A stretch of 64,000 nt of DNA from Patescibacteria group bacterium. GTDB taxonomy: Bacteria; Patescibacteriota; Microgenomatia; UBA1406; GWC2-37-13. A program made the translations under genes and the position numbers. Location of the stretch: NCBI GenBank assembly GCA_026004415.1, contig BPJC01000004.1:1-64000 (forward strand). The letters run 5' to 3'. Below the pieces are notes generated by a model. That model was given only the letters and a program-made list of their open reading frames with translations, did not search any database and was not told where the DNA came from. This document shows, one piece after another, positions 16,410 through 23,863 of this stretch. Numbering within the stretch: position 1 is the first letter of the stretch; every line of letters starts with the position of its first letter.

Positions 16410-16824
16410 AGGCTTTTTTTACTGGTATTTTTCTTGATTTGGCTGTATCGGCAAGATCTGCGCTTACAGTAACAACGCCGTCTTTGACCTCAGCAGTTAA
16501 TGAATCTGGGTTTACTGGTCTTGGCACAGTTACTGTATAATCAAAAGAAACTATACGATCTTTTCTGTAATACTGTCTTTCGTTTTTATCTTCCTCTTTT
16601 TTCTCCTCTTTAGCCTTGATATGCAAAACTCCGTCTTCAAAAGTAATATCTACATTATTAGGATCAATGCCGGGTACAGCCGCTTTTACAAATATTTTAT
16701 TGTTTTCTTCAAACATATCAACACCTTCTGTCATTGTCAGATCTCCAAAGTCTTCATCGAAATCATCCCATATTAGGCTTGGTCTGAAAAACCATTTAGC
16801 TAATTGTGTTGTTGATCTTGGCAT
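16408..16824 (-). CDS. Small heat-shock protein, Hsp20 family
   Basis: This 138-residue alpha-crystallin-type chaperone holds unfolding proteins. The alpha-crystallin core runs from about residue 35 (EENNKIFVKAAVPGIDPNNV) through FEDGVLHIKAKEEKKEE to the strand VKDGVVTVSADLA, with the C-terminal IPV tail motif. A perfect Shine-Dalgarno (AAAGGAGGTG) lies 7 nt before the ATG, unlike most genes here. Upstream is a complete sigma-70-type promoter overlapped by a CIRCE-like inverted repeat, implying HrcA-type heat-shock control. A strong hairpin follows at the stop codon. Confidence 0.93.
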   Translation of the reverse strand: MPRSTTQLAKWFFRPSLIWDDFDEDFGDLTMTEGVDMFEENNKIFVKAAVPGIDPNNVDITFEDGVLHIKAKEEKKEEDKNERQYYRKDRIVSFDYTVTVPRPVNPDSLTAEVKDGVVTVSADLADTAKSRKIPVKKA

Positions 16825-16861
16825 CTTGTTTCACCTCCTTTCTATAATTAACTTATAACTA

Positions 16862-16895
16862 TTAGCAATATAGCACAAAGTCTGCTAATTGTCAA
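16862..16895 (-). promoter_or_regulatory. hsp20 promoter with CIRCE-like operator
   Basis: On the minus strand TTGACA (16895-16890), a 17-nt spacer and TATATT (16872-16867) form a near-consensus promoter. The inverted repeat TTAGCA-N15-TGCTAA (16862-16888) spans exactly the 27 nt of CIRCE (TTAGCACTC-N9-GAGTGCTAA), keeps the six outer bases of each arm, and covers the spacer and -10. This is where an HrcA repressor would bind. The inner three bases of each arm differ from consensus, and hrcA is not in the window. Confidence 0.7.
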
Positions 16896-17014
16896 GGGTT
16901 GTGTTTATTGTTGTTATGTCAATCTAAACTCTTGCTTTTGTTAAACCATTAAAGATTTTGATATTAATTTAAATAATCAATAGCATTTGGTAAAATTAGA
17001 TTGTGCAAATTTAA

Positions 17015-17086
17015 GCCGACGTAGCTCAGAGGCAGAGCACCATCTTGGTAAGATGGGGGTCATGGGTTCAATTCCCATCGTCGGCT
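17015..17086 (+). tRNA. tRNA-Thr (GGT)
   Basis: Acceptor GCCGACG pairs with CGTCGGC, the anticodon loop TTGGTAA sits on a CCATC/GATGG stem, and the T-arm contains GGTTCAATTCC. The discriminator is T and no CCA is encoded. It is first of three tandem tRNAs. Confidence 0.93.
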
Positions 17087-17120
17087 CAAAATAGTCCAAT
17101 TATTTCATTAGATATTGTTA

Positions 17121-17192
17121 GTCTCCGTAGTTTAATGGATAAAACAGAGGTTTCCGGAACCTCAGATGGGAGTTCAAATCTCTCCGGAGACG
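17121..17192 (+). tRNA. tRNA-Arg (CCG)
   Basis: Acceptor GTCTCCG pairs with CGGAGAC, anticodon loop TTCCGGA sits on GAGGT/ACCTC, and the T-arm contains AGTTCAAATCT. CCA is not encoded. It lies 34 nt after the tRNA-Thr. Confidence 0.92.
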
Positions 17193-17198
17193 CAGTCA

Positions 17199-17269
17199 GG
17201 GCCGGTAGGTAAACGGCATACCGCTCCGTTCGCAATGGAGAGTTCCGAGTTCAATTCTCGGCCGGTCCA
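17199..17269 (+). tRNA. tRNA-Ala (CGC)
   Basis: Acceptor GGGCCGG pairs with CCGGTCC (one G-T pair), anticodon loop TTCGCAA sits on CTCCG/TGGAG, and the T-arm contains AGTTCAATTCT. Discriminator A. It lies only 6 nt after the tRNA-Arg, so the three are probably processed from one transcript. Confidence 0.88.
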
Positions 17270-17274
17270 CAACA

Positions 17275-17841
17275 TTATTTTGCATTGCTTTGTAAAAGAA
17301 ACCGCTTTGGTTGGTCTTTTAAGATCCAATAACCAACTACAGAAGCAGAAACTAAAACATTTAATGATTTGTTTACCCCATACATTGGTATCTCTGCTAT
17401 ATAGTCACAGTAGTTTAAAACTGCTTGATTTACTCCTTTAGTCTCATTGCCTAGGACTAATGCTAATGGAAATTTGTAGCTAATTTCTCTGTAATCAGTG
17501 GAGTCTTTAGTTTGTTCGATTGCAATAATTTGAAAATTGTTTTTTTTTAAGTCTGTAATCAGTTTTTTTATATCTTTTTTGTACTCCCAATCAATTAGCT
17601 TATCTGTTCCTACAGCGGCTCGTTTAATCTTAATATTTGGCGGAGTCTCCATCTGGCCTGTAAGATATATTTTTTTGATTCCTAAGGCTTCGGCTAATCT
17701 AAAAAAACTGCCTGTGTTGTAAGTGTCATAAACTGAGTCCAGTATAAAGTATATTGGAAATGTCTGTCTTTGTTGTTTAATTTGCAAGGCTTGTTCTTCT
17801 GCAAGATTTCTGATTTGTTTTGAGTTTAGCCTCAGACTCAT
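17275..17841 (-). CDS. SpoU/TrmH-family RNA 2'-O-methyltransferase
   Basis: This 188-residue SPOUT enzyme has motif 1 DTYNTGSFFRLAEAL, motif 2 LALVLGNETKGV and motif 3 IPMYGVNKSLNVLVSASVV (the knotted SAM site). It methylates ribose 2'-OH in tRNA or rRNA; the target cannot be told from sequence. There is no extra N-terminal substrate-binding domain, as in TrmL-like minimal members, although the N-terminal 30 residues are charged. Its start abuts the stop of a small membrane-protein gene, and it converges on the tRNA cluster. Confidence 0.9.
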   Translation of the reverse strand: MSLRLNSKQIRNLAEEQALQIKQQRQTFPIYFILDSVYDTYNTGSFFRLAEALGIKKIYLTGQMETPPNIKIKRAAVGTDKLIDWEYKKDIKKLITDLKKNNFQIIAIEQTKDSTDYREISYKFPLALVLGNETKGVNQAVLNYCDYIAEIPMYGVNKSLNVLVSASVVGYWILKDQPKRFLLQSNAK

Positions 17842-18081
17842 TTATTTTCTTTTTTTTATAAAATATGTAAAAACTGCAGAAAGTATAATTATTAACAGAT
17901 TTATTGGTTTTGTTGTCTCCCTTAAATTTGACCAAAAACCTCTAAATGTCGTAAATTTTTTAATTTGTTCTGAGGTTTTAAAATAGATTCTCCACATTAC
18001 AATAGTAAACAAAATTAGTATGAAGATAACTAAGATAAAGAAAATGCTTCCTGTGAGAAAAAATAAATTATTTAGATCCAT
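17842..18081 (-). CDS. Small membrane protein
   Basis: ATG at 18081 (MDLNNLFFLTGSIFFILVIF) is the likely start, overlapping the YtxH-like gene by 14 nt. A longer frame to 18174 would run well inside that gene. About 79 residues contain two hydrophobic segments (residues 6-30 and about 57-75), the second followed by a basic KKRK end. No family is recognised. The overlap suggests co-translation and a role with the YtxH-like protein at the membrane. Confidence 0.6.
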   Translation of the reverse strand: MDLNNLFFLTGSIFFILVIFILILFTIVMWRIYFKTSEQIKKFTTFRGFWSNLRETTKPINLLIIILSAVFTYFIKKRK

Positions 18082-18484
18082 TTGCCTTTTTTGTAGCTGA
18101 AACTTTTTTTGTAATTTCTTCAGATATTTTTTTAGTTTGTTTTTTAGACAATTTATATCTGTCTTTGATTTCATTTATAAACGCAGTTATTTTAGATTTA
18201 ACTTTGTCAAACGAGGTCTGCGAATCGTTTTTTCTCATTTCATTTACAAAGTTAATTGTTTCCTTCTGAATTTGTAAATAAGTCTCTTTTGTTGTTTCAG
18301 TAAGTTTGCCAAAAAATTCTTTTGCTTTTTTATCGAGTTCTTTATCTTTGATTTCTTTTTGAAGTTTTGAAACTTCTTTTTTAATTTTAGTTCTTGTTTT
18401 TTTGCCTTCTTCAGGAGCAGTTAGAACTCCTATTATGTATCCTATAATGCTTCCAAAGAACAGTCCTTTAAAAAATCTTTTCAT
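18068..18484 (-). CDS. YtxH-like membrane-associated protein
   Basis: This 138-residue protein has an N-terminal Gly-rich helix (FFKGLFFGSIIGYIIGVLTA) followed by PEEGKKTR, the hallmark of YtxH/gas-vesicle-accessory-type proteins. A long Lys/Glu-rich coiled coil with a basic C-terminus follows. The family is associated with general stress in Firmicutes, but its function is unclear. TAAAAT lies 6 nt before the ATG. It is the first gene of a unit with the small membrane protein and the SpoU methyltransferase. Confidence 0.75.
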   Translation of the reverse strand: MKRFFKGLFFGSIIGYIIGVLTAPEEGKKTRTKIKKEVSKLQKEIKDKELDKKAKEFFGKLTETTKETYLQIQKETINFVNEMRKNDSQTSFDKVKSKITAFINEIKDRYKLSKKQTKKISEEITKKVSATKKANGSK

Positions 18485-18517
18485 AATTTTATTTTAATTT
18501 GTAATTATTTGATTATA

Positions 18518-19396
18518 TCATTTATTATCTGAAATATAAAGAAGGTAAGCTCTACAAAATCTTATGGCAGAAAAAAACGCAAAAACTACGCCTCTCCAAC
18601 CATCTAAAATGCCTTTATGTCTTATAAGTGATAATACAAACCAGTTTGTTGGTTTTAATATAATGTAGTCTATTGCAGTTCTGAAGTTTTTAGGCGTTTT
18701 GTTCTGTCTAAGTTGATTTGCTAAAAAGTGAACATATCTATTGTTTCTTGATATATATCTGTCAAAGGTTGGAGAATCATAATGCAGTAATGGGTTGCGT
18801 AACCACCCGATTTTGCCTTTAACTTCTATTACTTCATGAACATCTTTGCATGGAAAGTATGCTTTGTTTTTGTCAATAAGTCTTATAGGTGCATCTGGGT
18901 AAAGCCCTCCGTATCTCATAAATTTCCCTAAAAAATTGTTTAGTCTTGGCACAAAAAAGCCAGCGTAAATTTTGTGTTCCTGTTTTTGTGTTTGCATTTT
19001 TGGTAAAACCAAAGATTGGTGTCTTAAAAAAAGTTTTTTTTCATTGTCAGGAATGCTGTTTTGATATTTTTCAATCTCCTCATTATTCATCTGTGTAATA
19101 TTTATAATTTCATGTTTTAATTCTTTTGAAACTTCTTCATCTGCATCAAGCTGTAAAACCCATTTGTTTTTACAATTATCAAGAGCTAACTGTTTGTTTA
19201 TGTGGAAGTTTGTTGGATTATTATGAGTCTCTATAACCTTAACTTTTTTGCCATAAGTTTTGGCAATTAAAACTGTTTTATCTGTAGATCCTCCATCTAC
19301 AATTACTATTTCATCAGCCCATTCTATAGTTGAGTCTAAACTATAGTGTAGATTGCTTTCTTCATTGAAAACTGCTAAAGCTATAGATACTGGCAT
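18518..19396 (-). CDS. Family 2 glycosyltransferase
   Basis: This 292-residue protein is counted from ATG 19396 (MPVSIALAVFNEESNL). A TTG at 19426 would add ten residues but would run through the TATAAT box lying 10 nt before the chosen ATG. The GT-A fold is shown by DEIVIVDGGSTDKTV and the metal-binding VLQLDADEEV. The C-terminal part has an amphipathic WFVLSLIRHKGILDGWRG segment seen in WaaE/KdtX-like cytosolic glycosyltransferases that act at the membrane. The sugar and acceptor are unknown. It is divergent from def. Confidence 0.88.
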   Translation of the reverse strand: MPVSIALAVFNEESNLHYSLDSTIEWADEIVIVDGGSTDKTVLIAKTYGKKVKVIETHNNPTNFHINKQLALDNCKNKWVLQLDADEEVSKELKHEIINITQMNNEEIEKYQNSIPDNEKKLFLRHQSLVLPKMQTQKQEHKIYAGFFVPRLNNFLGKFMRYGGLYPDAPIRLIDKNKAYFPCKDVHEVIEVKGKIGWLRNPLLHYDSPTFDRYISRNNRYVHFLANQLRQNKTPKNFRTAIDYIILKPTNWFVLSLIRHKGILDGWRGVVFAFFSAIRFCRAYLLYISDNK

Positions 19397-19406
19397 ATTT
19401 AGAGTT

Positions 19407-19412
19407 ATTATA
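19407..19412 (-). promoter_or_regulatory. Candidate -10 box of the glycosyltransferase gene
   Basis: TATAAT lies 10 nt before the ATG at 19396. It supports that start over the TTG at 19426. Confidence 0.45.
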
Positions 19413-19433
19413 CTTTGTTTTTGCATTTTTTGG

Positions 19434-19439
19434 TATACT
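19434..19439 (+). promoter_or_regulatory. Candidate extended -10 box of def
   Basis: TGG-TATACT lies 8 nt before the ATG at 19448, arguing for that start over an upstream frame extension. Confidence 0.5.
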
Positions 19440-19447
19440 TTAGGATT

Positions 19448-19984
19448 ATGCCAAAGCCATATAAGATTTTAACAACACCTAATGAAATCTTAAATAAACC
19501 AGTAACTGCGGTTTCAAAATTTGATAAGAGATTAAAAGGTATTGTTGATAGAATGGTAGCCACATTAGATGTACAGACTGATCCGCCTGGCGTTGGTTTG
19601 GCGGCTAATCAGATAGGTTTGTGTTTGGCAATATTTGTAATTAAAAAAAATAAAAACGATAAACCGCAGGTGTTTATAAATCCTGAGATTTTAGAAAAAG
19701 GAAAACTTATGCAAAACTTAGAGGATTCGCCTAACTGCAGTTTTGAAGGTTGCTTATCTATTCCTAGAATCTGGAGTCCAGTTGATAGGTTTGACTGGGT
19801 TAAGGTTAAGTTTCAAGATCTTTCCGGTAATGTTTTGATAAAAAAATTTTCTGGTATGGATTCTGTAATAGTGCAACATGAGGTTGATCACTTGAATGGC
19901 ATTTTGTTTACAAAAAGAGTTATGGAACAGAATAAAAATCTTTATAAAGAAGTTGGCAACAAATTTGTAAAAATTGATTTATAA
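19448..19984 (+). CDS. def: Peptide deformylase
   Basis: Peptide deformylase removes the N-formyl group from nascent proteins and is a metal-dependent enzyme. All three signatures are present: GVGLAANQIG, EGCLSIP (metal Cys) and QHEVDHLNGILF (two metal His and the catalytic Glu). Length from ATG 19448 is 178 residues (MPKPYKILTTPNEIL). An upstream in-frame start at 19415 would place the -10 box inside the gene. It converges on rpmB with 3 nt between the stops. Confidence 0.96.
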   Translation: MPKPYKILTTPNEILNKPVTAVSKFDKRLKGIVDRMVATLDVQTDPPGVGLAANQIGLCLAIFVIKKNKNDKPQVFINPEILEKGKLMQNLEDSPNCSFEGCLSIPRIWSPVDRFDWVKVKFQDLSGNVLIKKFSGMDSVIVQHEVDHLNGILFTKRVMEQNKNLYKEVGNKFVKIDL

Positions 19985-19987
19985 GCG

Positions 19988-20290
19988 TTAATTGTTTTGT
20001 TTAGTCTCTGAAGTTTTTCGCGATAAATTGCCTTCTATTGATACTATATTTAAAAATGGTTTTTTGCCATCATTTAAATCCTTTTTTACTCTTTTGATAC
20101 ACTTTGAACAAACCTTTACTCTTTTTATTTTTCCATCTTCAAGTCTTACTTTTACAGCTTGTAGGTTTACTTTAAATATCTTTCTTGTAGCTTGAGCCCT
20201 TTTTTTCCATCTACCTCCAGCTACACCTTTTCTGTGGGTATAGGATCTGCCAAACTGTGTTGTTTTTCCGCAATGAAAACAAATAACCAT
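19988..20290 (-). CDS. rpmB: 50S ribosomal protein bL28
   Basis: This protein of about 100 residues starts at ATG 20290 (MVICFHCGKTTQFGRS); a longer frame adds 12 unrelated residues. It has the bL28 fold with two CxxC zinc pairs (CFHC and CSKC), the RKGVAGGRWKKRAQATRKIF region and VKVCSKCIKRV. It has a longer Lys-rich C-terminal tail (ETKQNN) than the common 62-78-residue forms. It lies 13 nt after the upstream gene's stop. Confidence 0.9.
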   Translation of the reverse strand: MVICFHCGKTTQFGRSYTHRKGVAGGRWKKRAQATRKIFKVNLQAVKVRLEDGKIKRVKVCSKCIKRVKKDLNDGKKPFLNIVSIEGNLSRKTSETKQNN

Positions 20291-20303
20291 AAACAATATA
20301 TTA

Positions 20304-21347
20304 TCAATTTGATTTGAAAAAATCAACTATTGAGATTTTAAGCACATTATTGAAATAATTTTTTATCTTTGCAAATAGTGTTTTAATTTTTTCGTATTTT
20401 GAATTCTTTGTGTTTGGCTCTTTGTTTAAATTATCTTTTTTGTTTTTTTGAACTGTTATTTTATGCGATATCTCTTCAGTTGTTGAAATTTTAGTATTTA
20501 TAGAATTTTGGTTTATCTCTGATTTGATCTCTATTTTTTGTTGTGTAGTTGTTGTTTTTTGATTAGAATTTACAGTTAAAATATCGGAGACATTATTTGA
20601 GTTGATCGCAGATTTATTGTTTGAGTGTTCATTAACTGTAGATATATTAGATAAGGTTGTTGGATCTGTAGTTGTGTTGGTAGGTGTAGTTGTGTTATTA
20701 GAAACTGGGCTAGTTATGATGCTGGCAGTGTCAGTGCTTTCATAATTTACTGTTGGTGTTGGTATAACTTTTGTTGGGGTGGGCAGACTAGATTCAGTTT
20801 GCGTGGATAAAACCGTTGGCGTTGGTGTTGCTGAAGGAAGATTTGTTGGTGTAGGTGATAGTGTAGGTGTTGGTGTTGGAGATGGTACAACTATTTTGAG
20901 ATTAACAGATACAGAGACTCCTCCGAAATAATAACAATCTGGGATCTGAGTATTAAAATTACAGGTTTTTCCATCTATTACAAAAGAGGTTGTGTATTCA
21001 TTTTCATTATAATTTGAGGGATATGATATTTTGTACTCAATTGTTATGGGTTCTGCAGGCTCAATAGTCTTGTCTAGTCTATAGATCTCAGTTACCCAAG
21101 GTCCAGAGTTTACTCTAAACTCTGTAGTTTTATAATAATTATTAGCAATTACAGTTGTCTCATAAAGATCTTGTTCTGATGCATTTGTTAAAACTATTGA
21201 ACCTTGCACTGTACAGCCTTGTTTATTATTGCAAATAGTTGTAATCTGATTGCTGTTTGGTGAAACTATTTTATAAGATGCCGCAAATACTGCTTTGACA
21301 GAGATTATCAATAACAACAATAAAATAAGCGTTTTCTTCAGATTCAT
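20304..21347 (-). CDS. Secreted protein with Thr/Pro-rich linker
   Basis: This 347-residue protein has a signal peptide (MNLKKTLILLLLLIISVKAV, cleavage after FAA). A beta-rich domain of about 130 residues with Cys pairs (TTICNNKQGCTV, GKTCNFNTQIPDCYY) is followed by a TPTPTLSPTPT linker and a Ser/Thr/Asn-rich low-complexity tail with a Lys-rich, partly hydrophobic end. Several secreted proteins in the window share such TPTP linkers. The Cys-paired domain likely has disulfides outside the cell. No known catalytic motif is seen. A surface or adhesion role is an inference from composition. Confidence 0.7.
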   Translation of the reverse strand: MNLKKTLILLLLLIISVKAVFAASYKIVSPNSNQITTICNNKQGCTVQGSIVLTNASEQDLYETTVIANNYYKTTEFRVNSGPWVTEIYRLDKTIEPAEPITIEYKISYPSNYNENEYTTSFVIDGKTCNFNTQIPDCYYFGGVSVSVNLKIVVPSPTPTPTLSPTPTNLPSATPTPTVLSTQTESSLPTPTKVIPTPTVNYESTDTASIITSPVSNNTTTPTNTTTDPTTLSNISTVNEHSNNKSAINSNNVSDILTVNSNQKTTTTQQKIEIKSEINQNSINTKISTTEEISHKITVQKNKKDNLNKEPNTKNSKYEKIKTLFAKIKNYFNNVLKISIVDFFKSN

Positions 21348-21367
21348 AAACTTATTAAACTATTAAC

Positions 21368-21452
21368 AAACAACCTATAATTATAACAAAGATGGTCTTG
21401 TTTTCAAATTAACTTGTTTTTGTTTAATTTTTTTTATTTATATAGGTTGTTT
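21368..21452. repeat. Long-range inverted repeat in the divergent intergenic region
   Basis: AAACAACCTATA (21368-21379) and TATAGGTTGTTT (21441-21452) are perfect 12-bp inverted copies with 61 bp between. They lie between the divergent secreted-protein gene and the M50 protease gene, so they may be paired operator half-sites or a looping element. Confidence 0.5.
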
Positions 21453-21585
21453 AGATTGGTTTGGAATAAACCTGAATTGTTATGGTATCAGCCATACAAT
21501 AGATTATTAGACTTTATATAAAAATTTTCTTTTTTGATTTTGTTATATTATTATAACTTTGATTCAAATTAAGTTTAATTTATTA

Positions 21586-21591
21586 TATAAT
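21586..21591 (+). promoter_or_regulatory. Candidate -10 box of the M50 protease gene
   Basis: TATAAT lies 10 nt before the ATG at 21602. Confidence 0.45.
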
Positions 21592-21601
21592 CCTATTTAT
21601 A

Positions 21602-22231
21602 ATGTTTGAATTAAATTTGACTTTTTTTATAATACAAGCTATTGCAATAATAAGCGCAATTACTGTGCATGAATTTGCCCATGCATATACTGCTGATAGA
21701 TTAGGTGATCCTACTCCTCGTTTGATGGGCAGAGTTACTTTAAACCCTTTAGCTCATTTAGATCCTATAGGGACAGTTTTAATTTTTGTGTTTGGCTTTG
21801 GTTGGGGCAAGCCTGTATTATTTGATCCATTTAATCTAGCAAACCCTAGAAAAGACTCAGCTATTATTTCTTTTGCAGGTCCTTTGTCTAACATAATTTT
21901 GGCTATTATCTTTGCTTTGATCTATCATTTATTATCTTTTTTAGGGTTTAGTAAATATTTAGATATTTTGCAGTATCCTATATTTATTAATTTAATTTTA
22001 GCTTTTTTCAACTTAATTCCAGTTTATCCTTTAGATGGATACAAAATTGTTGAAGGATTACTGCCAGAACGACAAGCAATTGAGTGGTCTGAATTGAGAA
22101 GATATGGAATCATATTTCTTTTCCTGCTGGTTATGCCATTATTTTCAAACTCCTCAATGGCCACGAACTTGATTTTTCCAATAGTCAGATTTATTCAGAA
22201 TATTTTACTTGCTGGAAACAGCATTATTTAA
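21602..22231 (+). CDS. Site-2 protease-type M50 metallopeptidase
   Basis: This 209-residue polytopic membrane protein has the zinc motif VHEFAHAYTADRLGD (HExxH) in the first core helix, LNPLAHLDPIGTVL between helices, and NLIPVYPLDGYKI with the third metal ligand (NPxxxxDG type). It is the compact M50B form without PDZ domain, as in YwhC/SpoIVFB-like proteins, which cleave transmembrane substrates in regulatory cascades. The gene overlaps the convergent 148-residue gene by 8 nt. Confidence 0.9.
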   Translation: MFELNLTFFIIQAIAIISAITVHEFAHAYTADRLGDPTPRLMGRVTLNPLAHLDPIGTVLIFVFGFGWGKPVLFDPFNLANPRKDSAIISFAGPLSNIILAIIFALIYHLLSFLGFSKYLDILQYPIFINLILAFFNLIPVYPLDGYKIVEGLLPERQAIEWSELRRYGIIFLFLLVMPLFSNSSMATNLIFPIVRFIQNILLAGNSII

Positions 22232-22670
22232 GTATGAACTCGCTTTTGTTAATTTTGGGATAATTCATATTTAGCCATTCGTAAAAAGCTAACTCTGTTT
22301 CATTTTTAGGCTCTTTTAATGTAACTATAAACTTGAGTCTGTCGAAGTTGTACTCTATTTTAAACTGCGCTGTCTCAAGAGGAGTATTGTTTCTTAGCAT
22401 TCTGATCTGTTCTATTGTTTCCTCTTCTTCTTTGGATATTTGCTGATCTGGGTTTACTCCTGTAAAGGTTGGTTGAGGTAAATCGTCCTTTGTGTTTGAA
22501 GTTGGTAGAGTAATTTTAGGAGGATTTTCAACTGTAGTAGGTTTTGGTTGTTCTGTAGTGTTTTGTTCATTAACCTGTGGTTCTTTTAAATAAATATTTA
22601 AAAGAATTAATATTATTCCTAAAAATAAGGCAATGCTTGATGTAATAATTATAAATAATCTATTGTTCAT
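22224..22670 (-). CDS. Anchored small extracytoplasmic protein
   Basis: This 148-residue protein has an N-terminal transmembrane helix (about 5-26), a Pro/Thr-rich linker and a compact C-terminal domain (about 95-148) with FKIEYNFDRLKFIVTLKEPK and ELAFYEWLNMNYP. No family is recognised. It begins 9 nt after the C39-like protease gene and is probably co-transcribed with it, so it may be a partner on the outside of the membrane. Confidence 0.65.
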   Translation of the reverse strand: MNNRLFIIITSSIALFLGIILILLNIYLKEPQVNEQNTTEQPKPTTVENPPKITLPTSNTKDDLPQPTFTGVNPDQQISKEEEETIEQIRMLRNNTPLETAQFKIEYNFDRLKFIVTLKEPKNETELAFYEWLNMNYPKINKSEFILK

Positions 22671-22679
22671 AATTTTATT

Positions 22680-23564
22680 TTATCGTTTTTTAAATGGAAA
22701 TGCTAATCTGTATTTTGGGTCTGGATAAAATGAGTTTTCGTTTAATGGAACCAACCTGCCTTCGCTATAGTATGGATCATAAGCCCAAACATTGTTGTTT
22801 TCATCAATATCTACAATCCAGAAGAAATGTCCGTAATTATTAAAATTAGCTAAAGCAAAAATATAATAACCATTATTGATAAACATTTTCATATCTTTGA
22901 TTATCATATTTAATTCATATCCAGCTTCACTTGCAAAAATGTAATTTCCTACATCAAAGTATCTAGATAAAATTTCTTTTGCGGCGCTTATATAAGTGCC
23001 ATTGCAATTTGCTATATAATATTTGTTTGTTTTTGATAATGGTTCGTAGAAACTTTCAATTACTTTAATTGGAGTCCAGCTTTTGTCAATAAATGTTGAA
23101 AGTATCATAGCCACTGTGGTAGGACCACATCCTGCTTTGCAGATATCACAGCCTTGAGGTAATTTATAACTTCCAAAATCATTTGAGCATTGGTAATAAA
23201 AAGTGTAGCTGTAGTTTTTATTGGGAATTGGTGTGTAATTTTCAGGATTATATTGATTATTATCTGTTGTGTTTTGTTGCATTTGTTCTGTGGTTGTATT
23301 CGTATTTGTATTTTTATCTGTGTTAGTGTTTGTATTGGTGTTTGTATTTAGTGTTGCAGTTGGCGTTGCTGTTGCGGTTGGCGTTGGTTTTGGAGTTAAA
23401 AAATCTACTTGATTATCGTACTTTATAGTTTGAGCTGATGTTGAACGGTATATAAGATATTTTTCAGATGTTTTGTATATATAATATGATTCAAATATTA
23501 TTATAATGAATAGCAGTAAATAAATTGAGATAGAAGTTTTGAGTTTAAACTTAATCTTTGTCAT
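22680..23564 (-). CDS. Membrane-anchored C39-like (papain-fold) peptidase
   Basis: This 294-residue protein has an N-terminal transmembrane helix, a TPTPTATATP plus Thr/Asn repeat linker, and a C-terminal C39_2-type domain. The catalytic Cys motif is CDICKAGCGPTTVAMIL (about residue 145), followed later by the His region NYGHFFWIVDID and WAYDPYYSEG. Extra Cys (CSNDF, CDICKAGC, ANCNG) could form disulfides. The fold cleaves peptides or cross-links at the cell surface, and the substrate is unknown. Unlike leader-processing C39 domains it is not fused to an ABC transporter. Confidence 0.75.
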   Translation of the reverse strand: MTKIKFKLKTSISIYLLLFIIIIFESYYIYKTSEKYLIYRSTSAQTIKYDNQVDFLTPKPTPTATATPTATLNTNTNTNTNTDKNTNTNTTTEQMQQNTTDNNQYNPENYTPIPNKNYSYTFYYQCSNDFGSYKLPQGCDICKAGCGPTTVAMILSTFIDKSWTPIKVIESFYEPLSKTNKYYIANCNGTYISAAKEILSRYFDVGNYIFASEAGYELNMIIKDMKMFINNGYYIFALANFNNYGHFFWIVDIDENNNVWAYDPYYSEGRLVPLNENSFYPDPKYRLAFPFKKR

Positions 23565-23597
23565 CTTATTTTTATTTGAAAAAAATTAAATATATAT

Positions 23598-23603
23598 TAT
23601 AAT
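23598..23603 (+). promoter_or_regulatory. Candidate -10 box of the HTH gene
   Basis: TATAAT lies 8 nt before the ATG at 23612. Confidence 0.5.
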
Positions 23604-23611
23604 AACATAAT

Positions 23612-23845
23612 ATGTCAGACAATGTTGCTTCTAAAAAAAATGATAACATAAATCTTGACAATTTGCCTGATTTATTAACAGTAAGAGAGGTGGCTGAATT
23701 ATTGCGTGTTTCTCCTTTAACTATAAAGCGTTGGGGTAAGAAAGGCAAGTTAATCCCAATTAGAATTAACTCAAGAGGTGATAGACGGTATAGAAAAGAA
23801 GAGATTCTTAAGTTTTTGGGTCTTGAGTCAGAGTTAAATGATTAA
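23612..23845 (+). CDS. Excisionase/MerR-type helix-turn-helix protein
   Basis: This 77-residue protein has a winged-helix DNA-binding domain (helix_turn_helix/excisionase family) at about 23-72. The helix LLTVREVAELLRVSPLTIKR is followed by the wing region GKLIPIRINSRGDRRYRKEE. The family includes phage excisionases and small transcription factors. No integrase or phage gene is nearby, so a housekeeping regulator is more likely. It is followed 18 nt later by pth, probably in the same transcript. Confidence 0.85.
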   Translation: MSDNVASKKNDNINLDNLPDLLTVREVAELLRVSPLTIKRWGKKGKLIPIRINSRGDRRYRKEEILKFLGLESELND

Positions 23846-23863
23846 AATTGAAAAAGGTTATTG

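Noticed and set aside
23612-23845. Phage excisionase implying a prophage
   Set aside because: The HTH family is widespread in non-phage genes, and no integrase, attachment site or phage gene is in the window.
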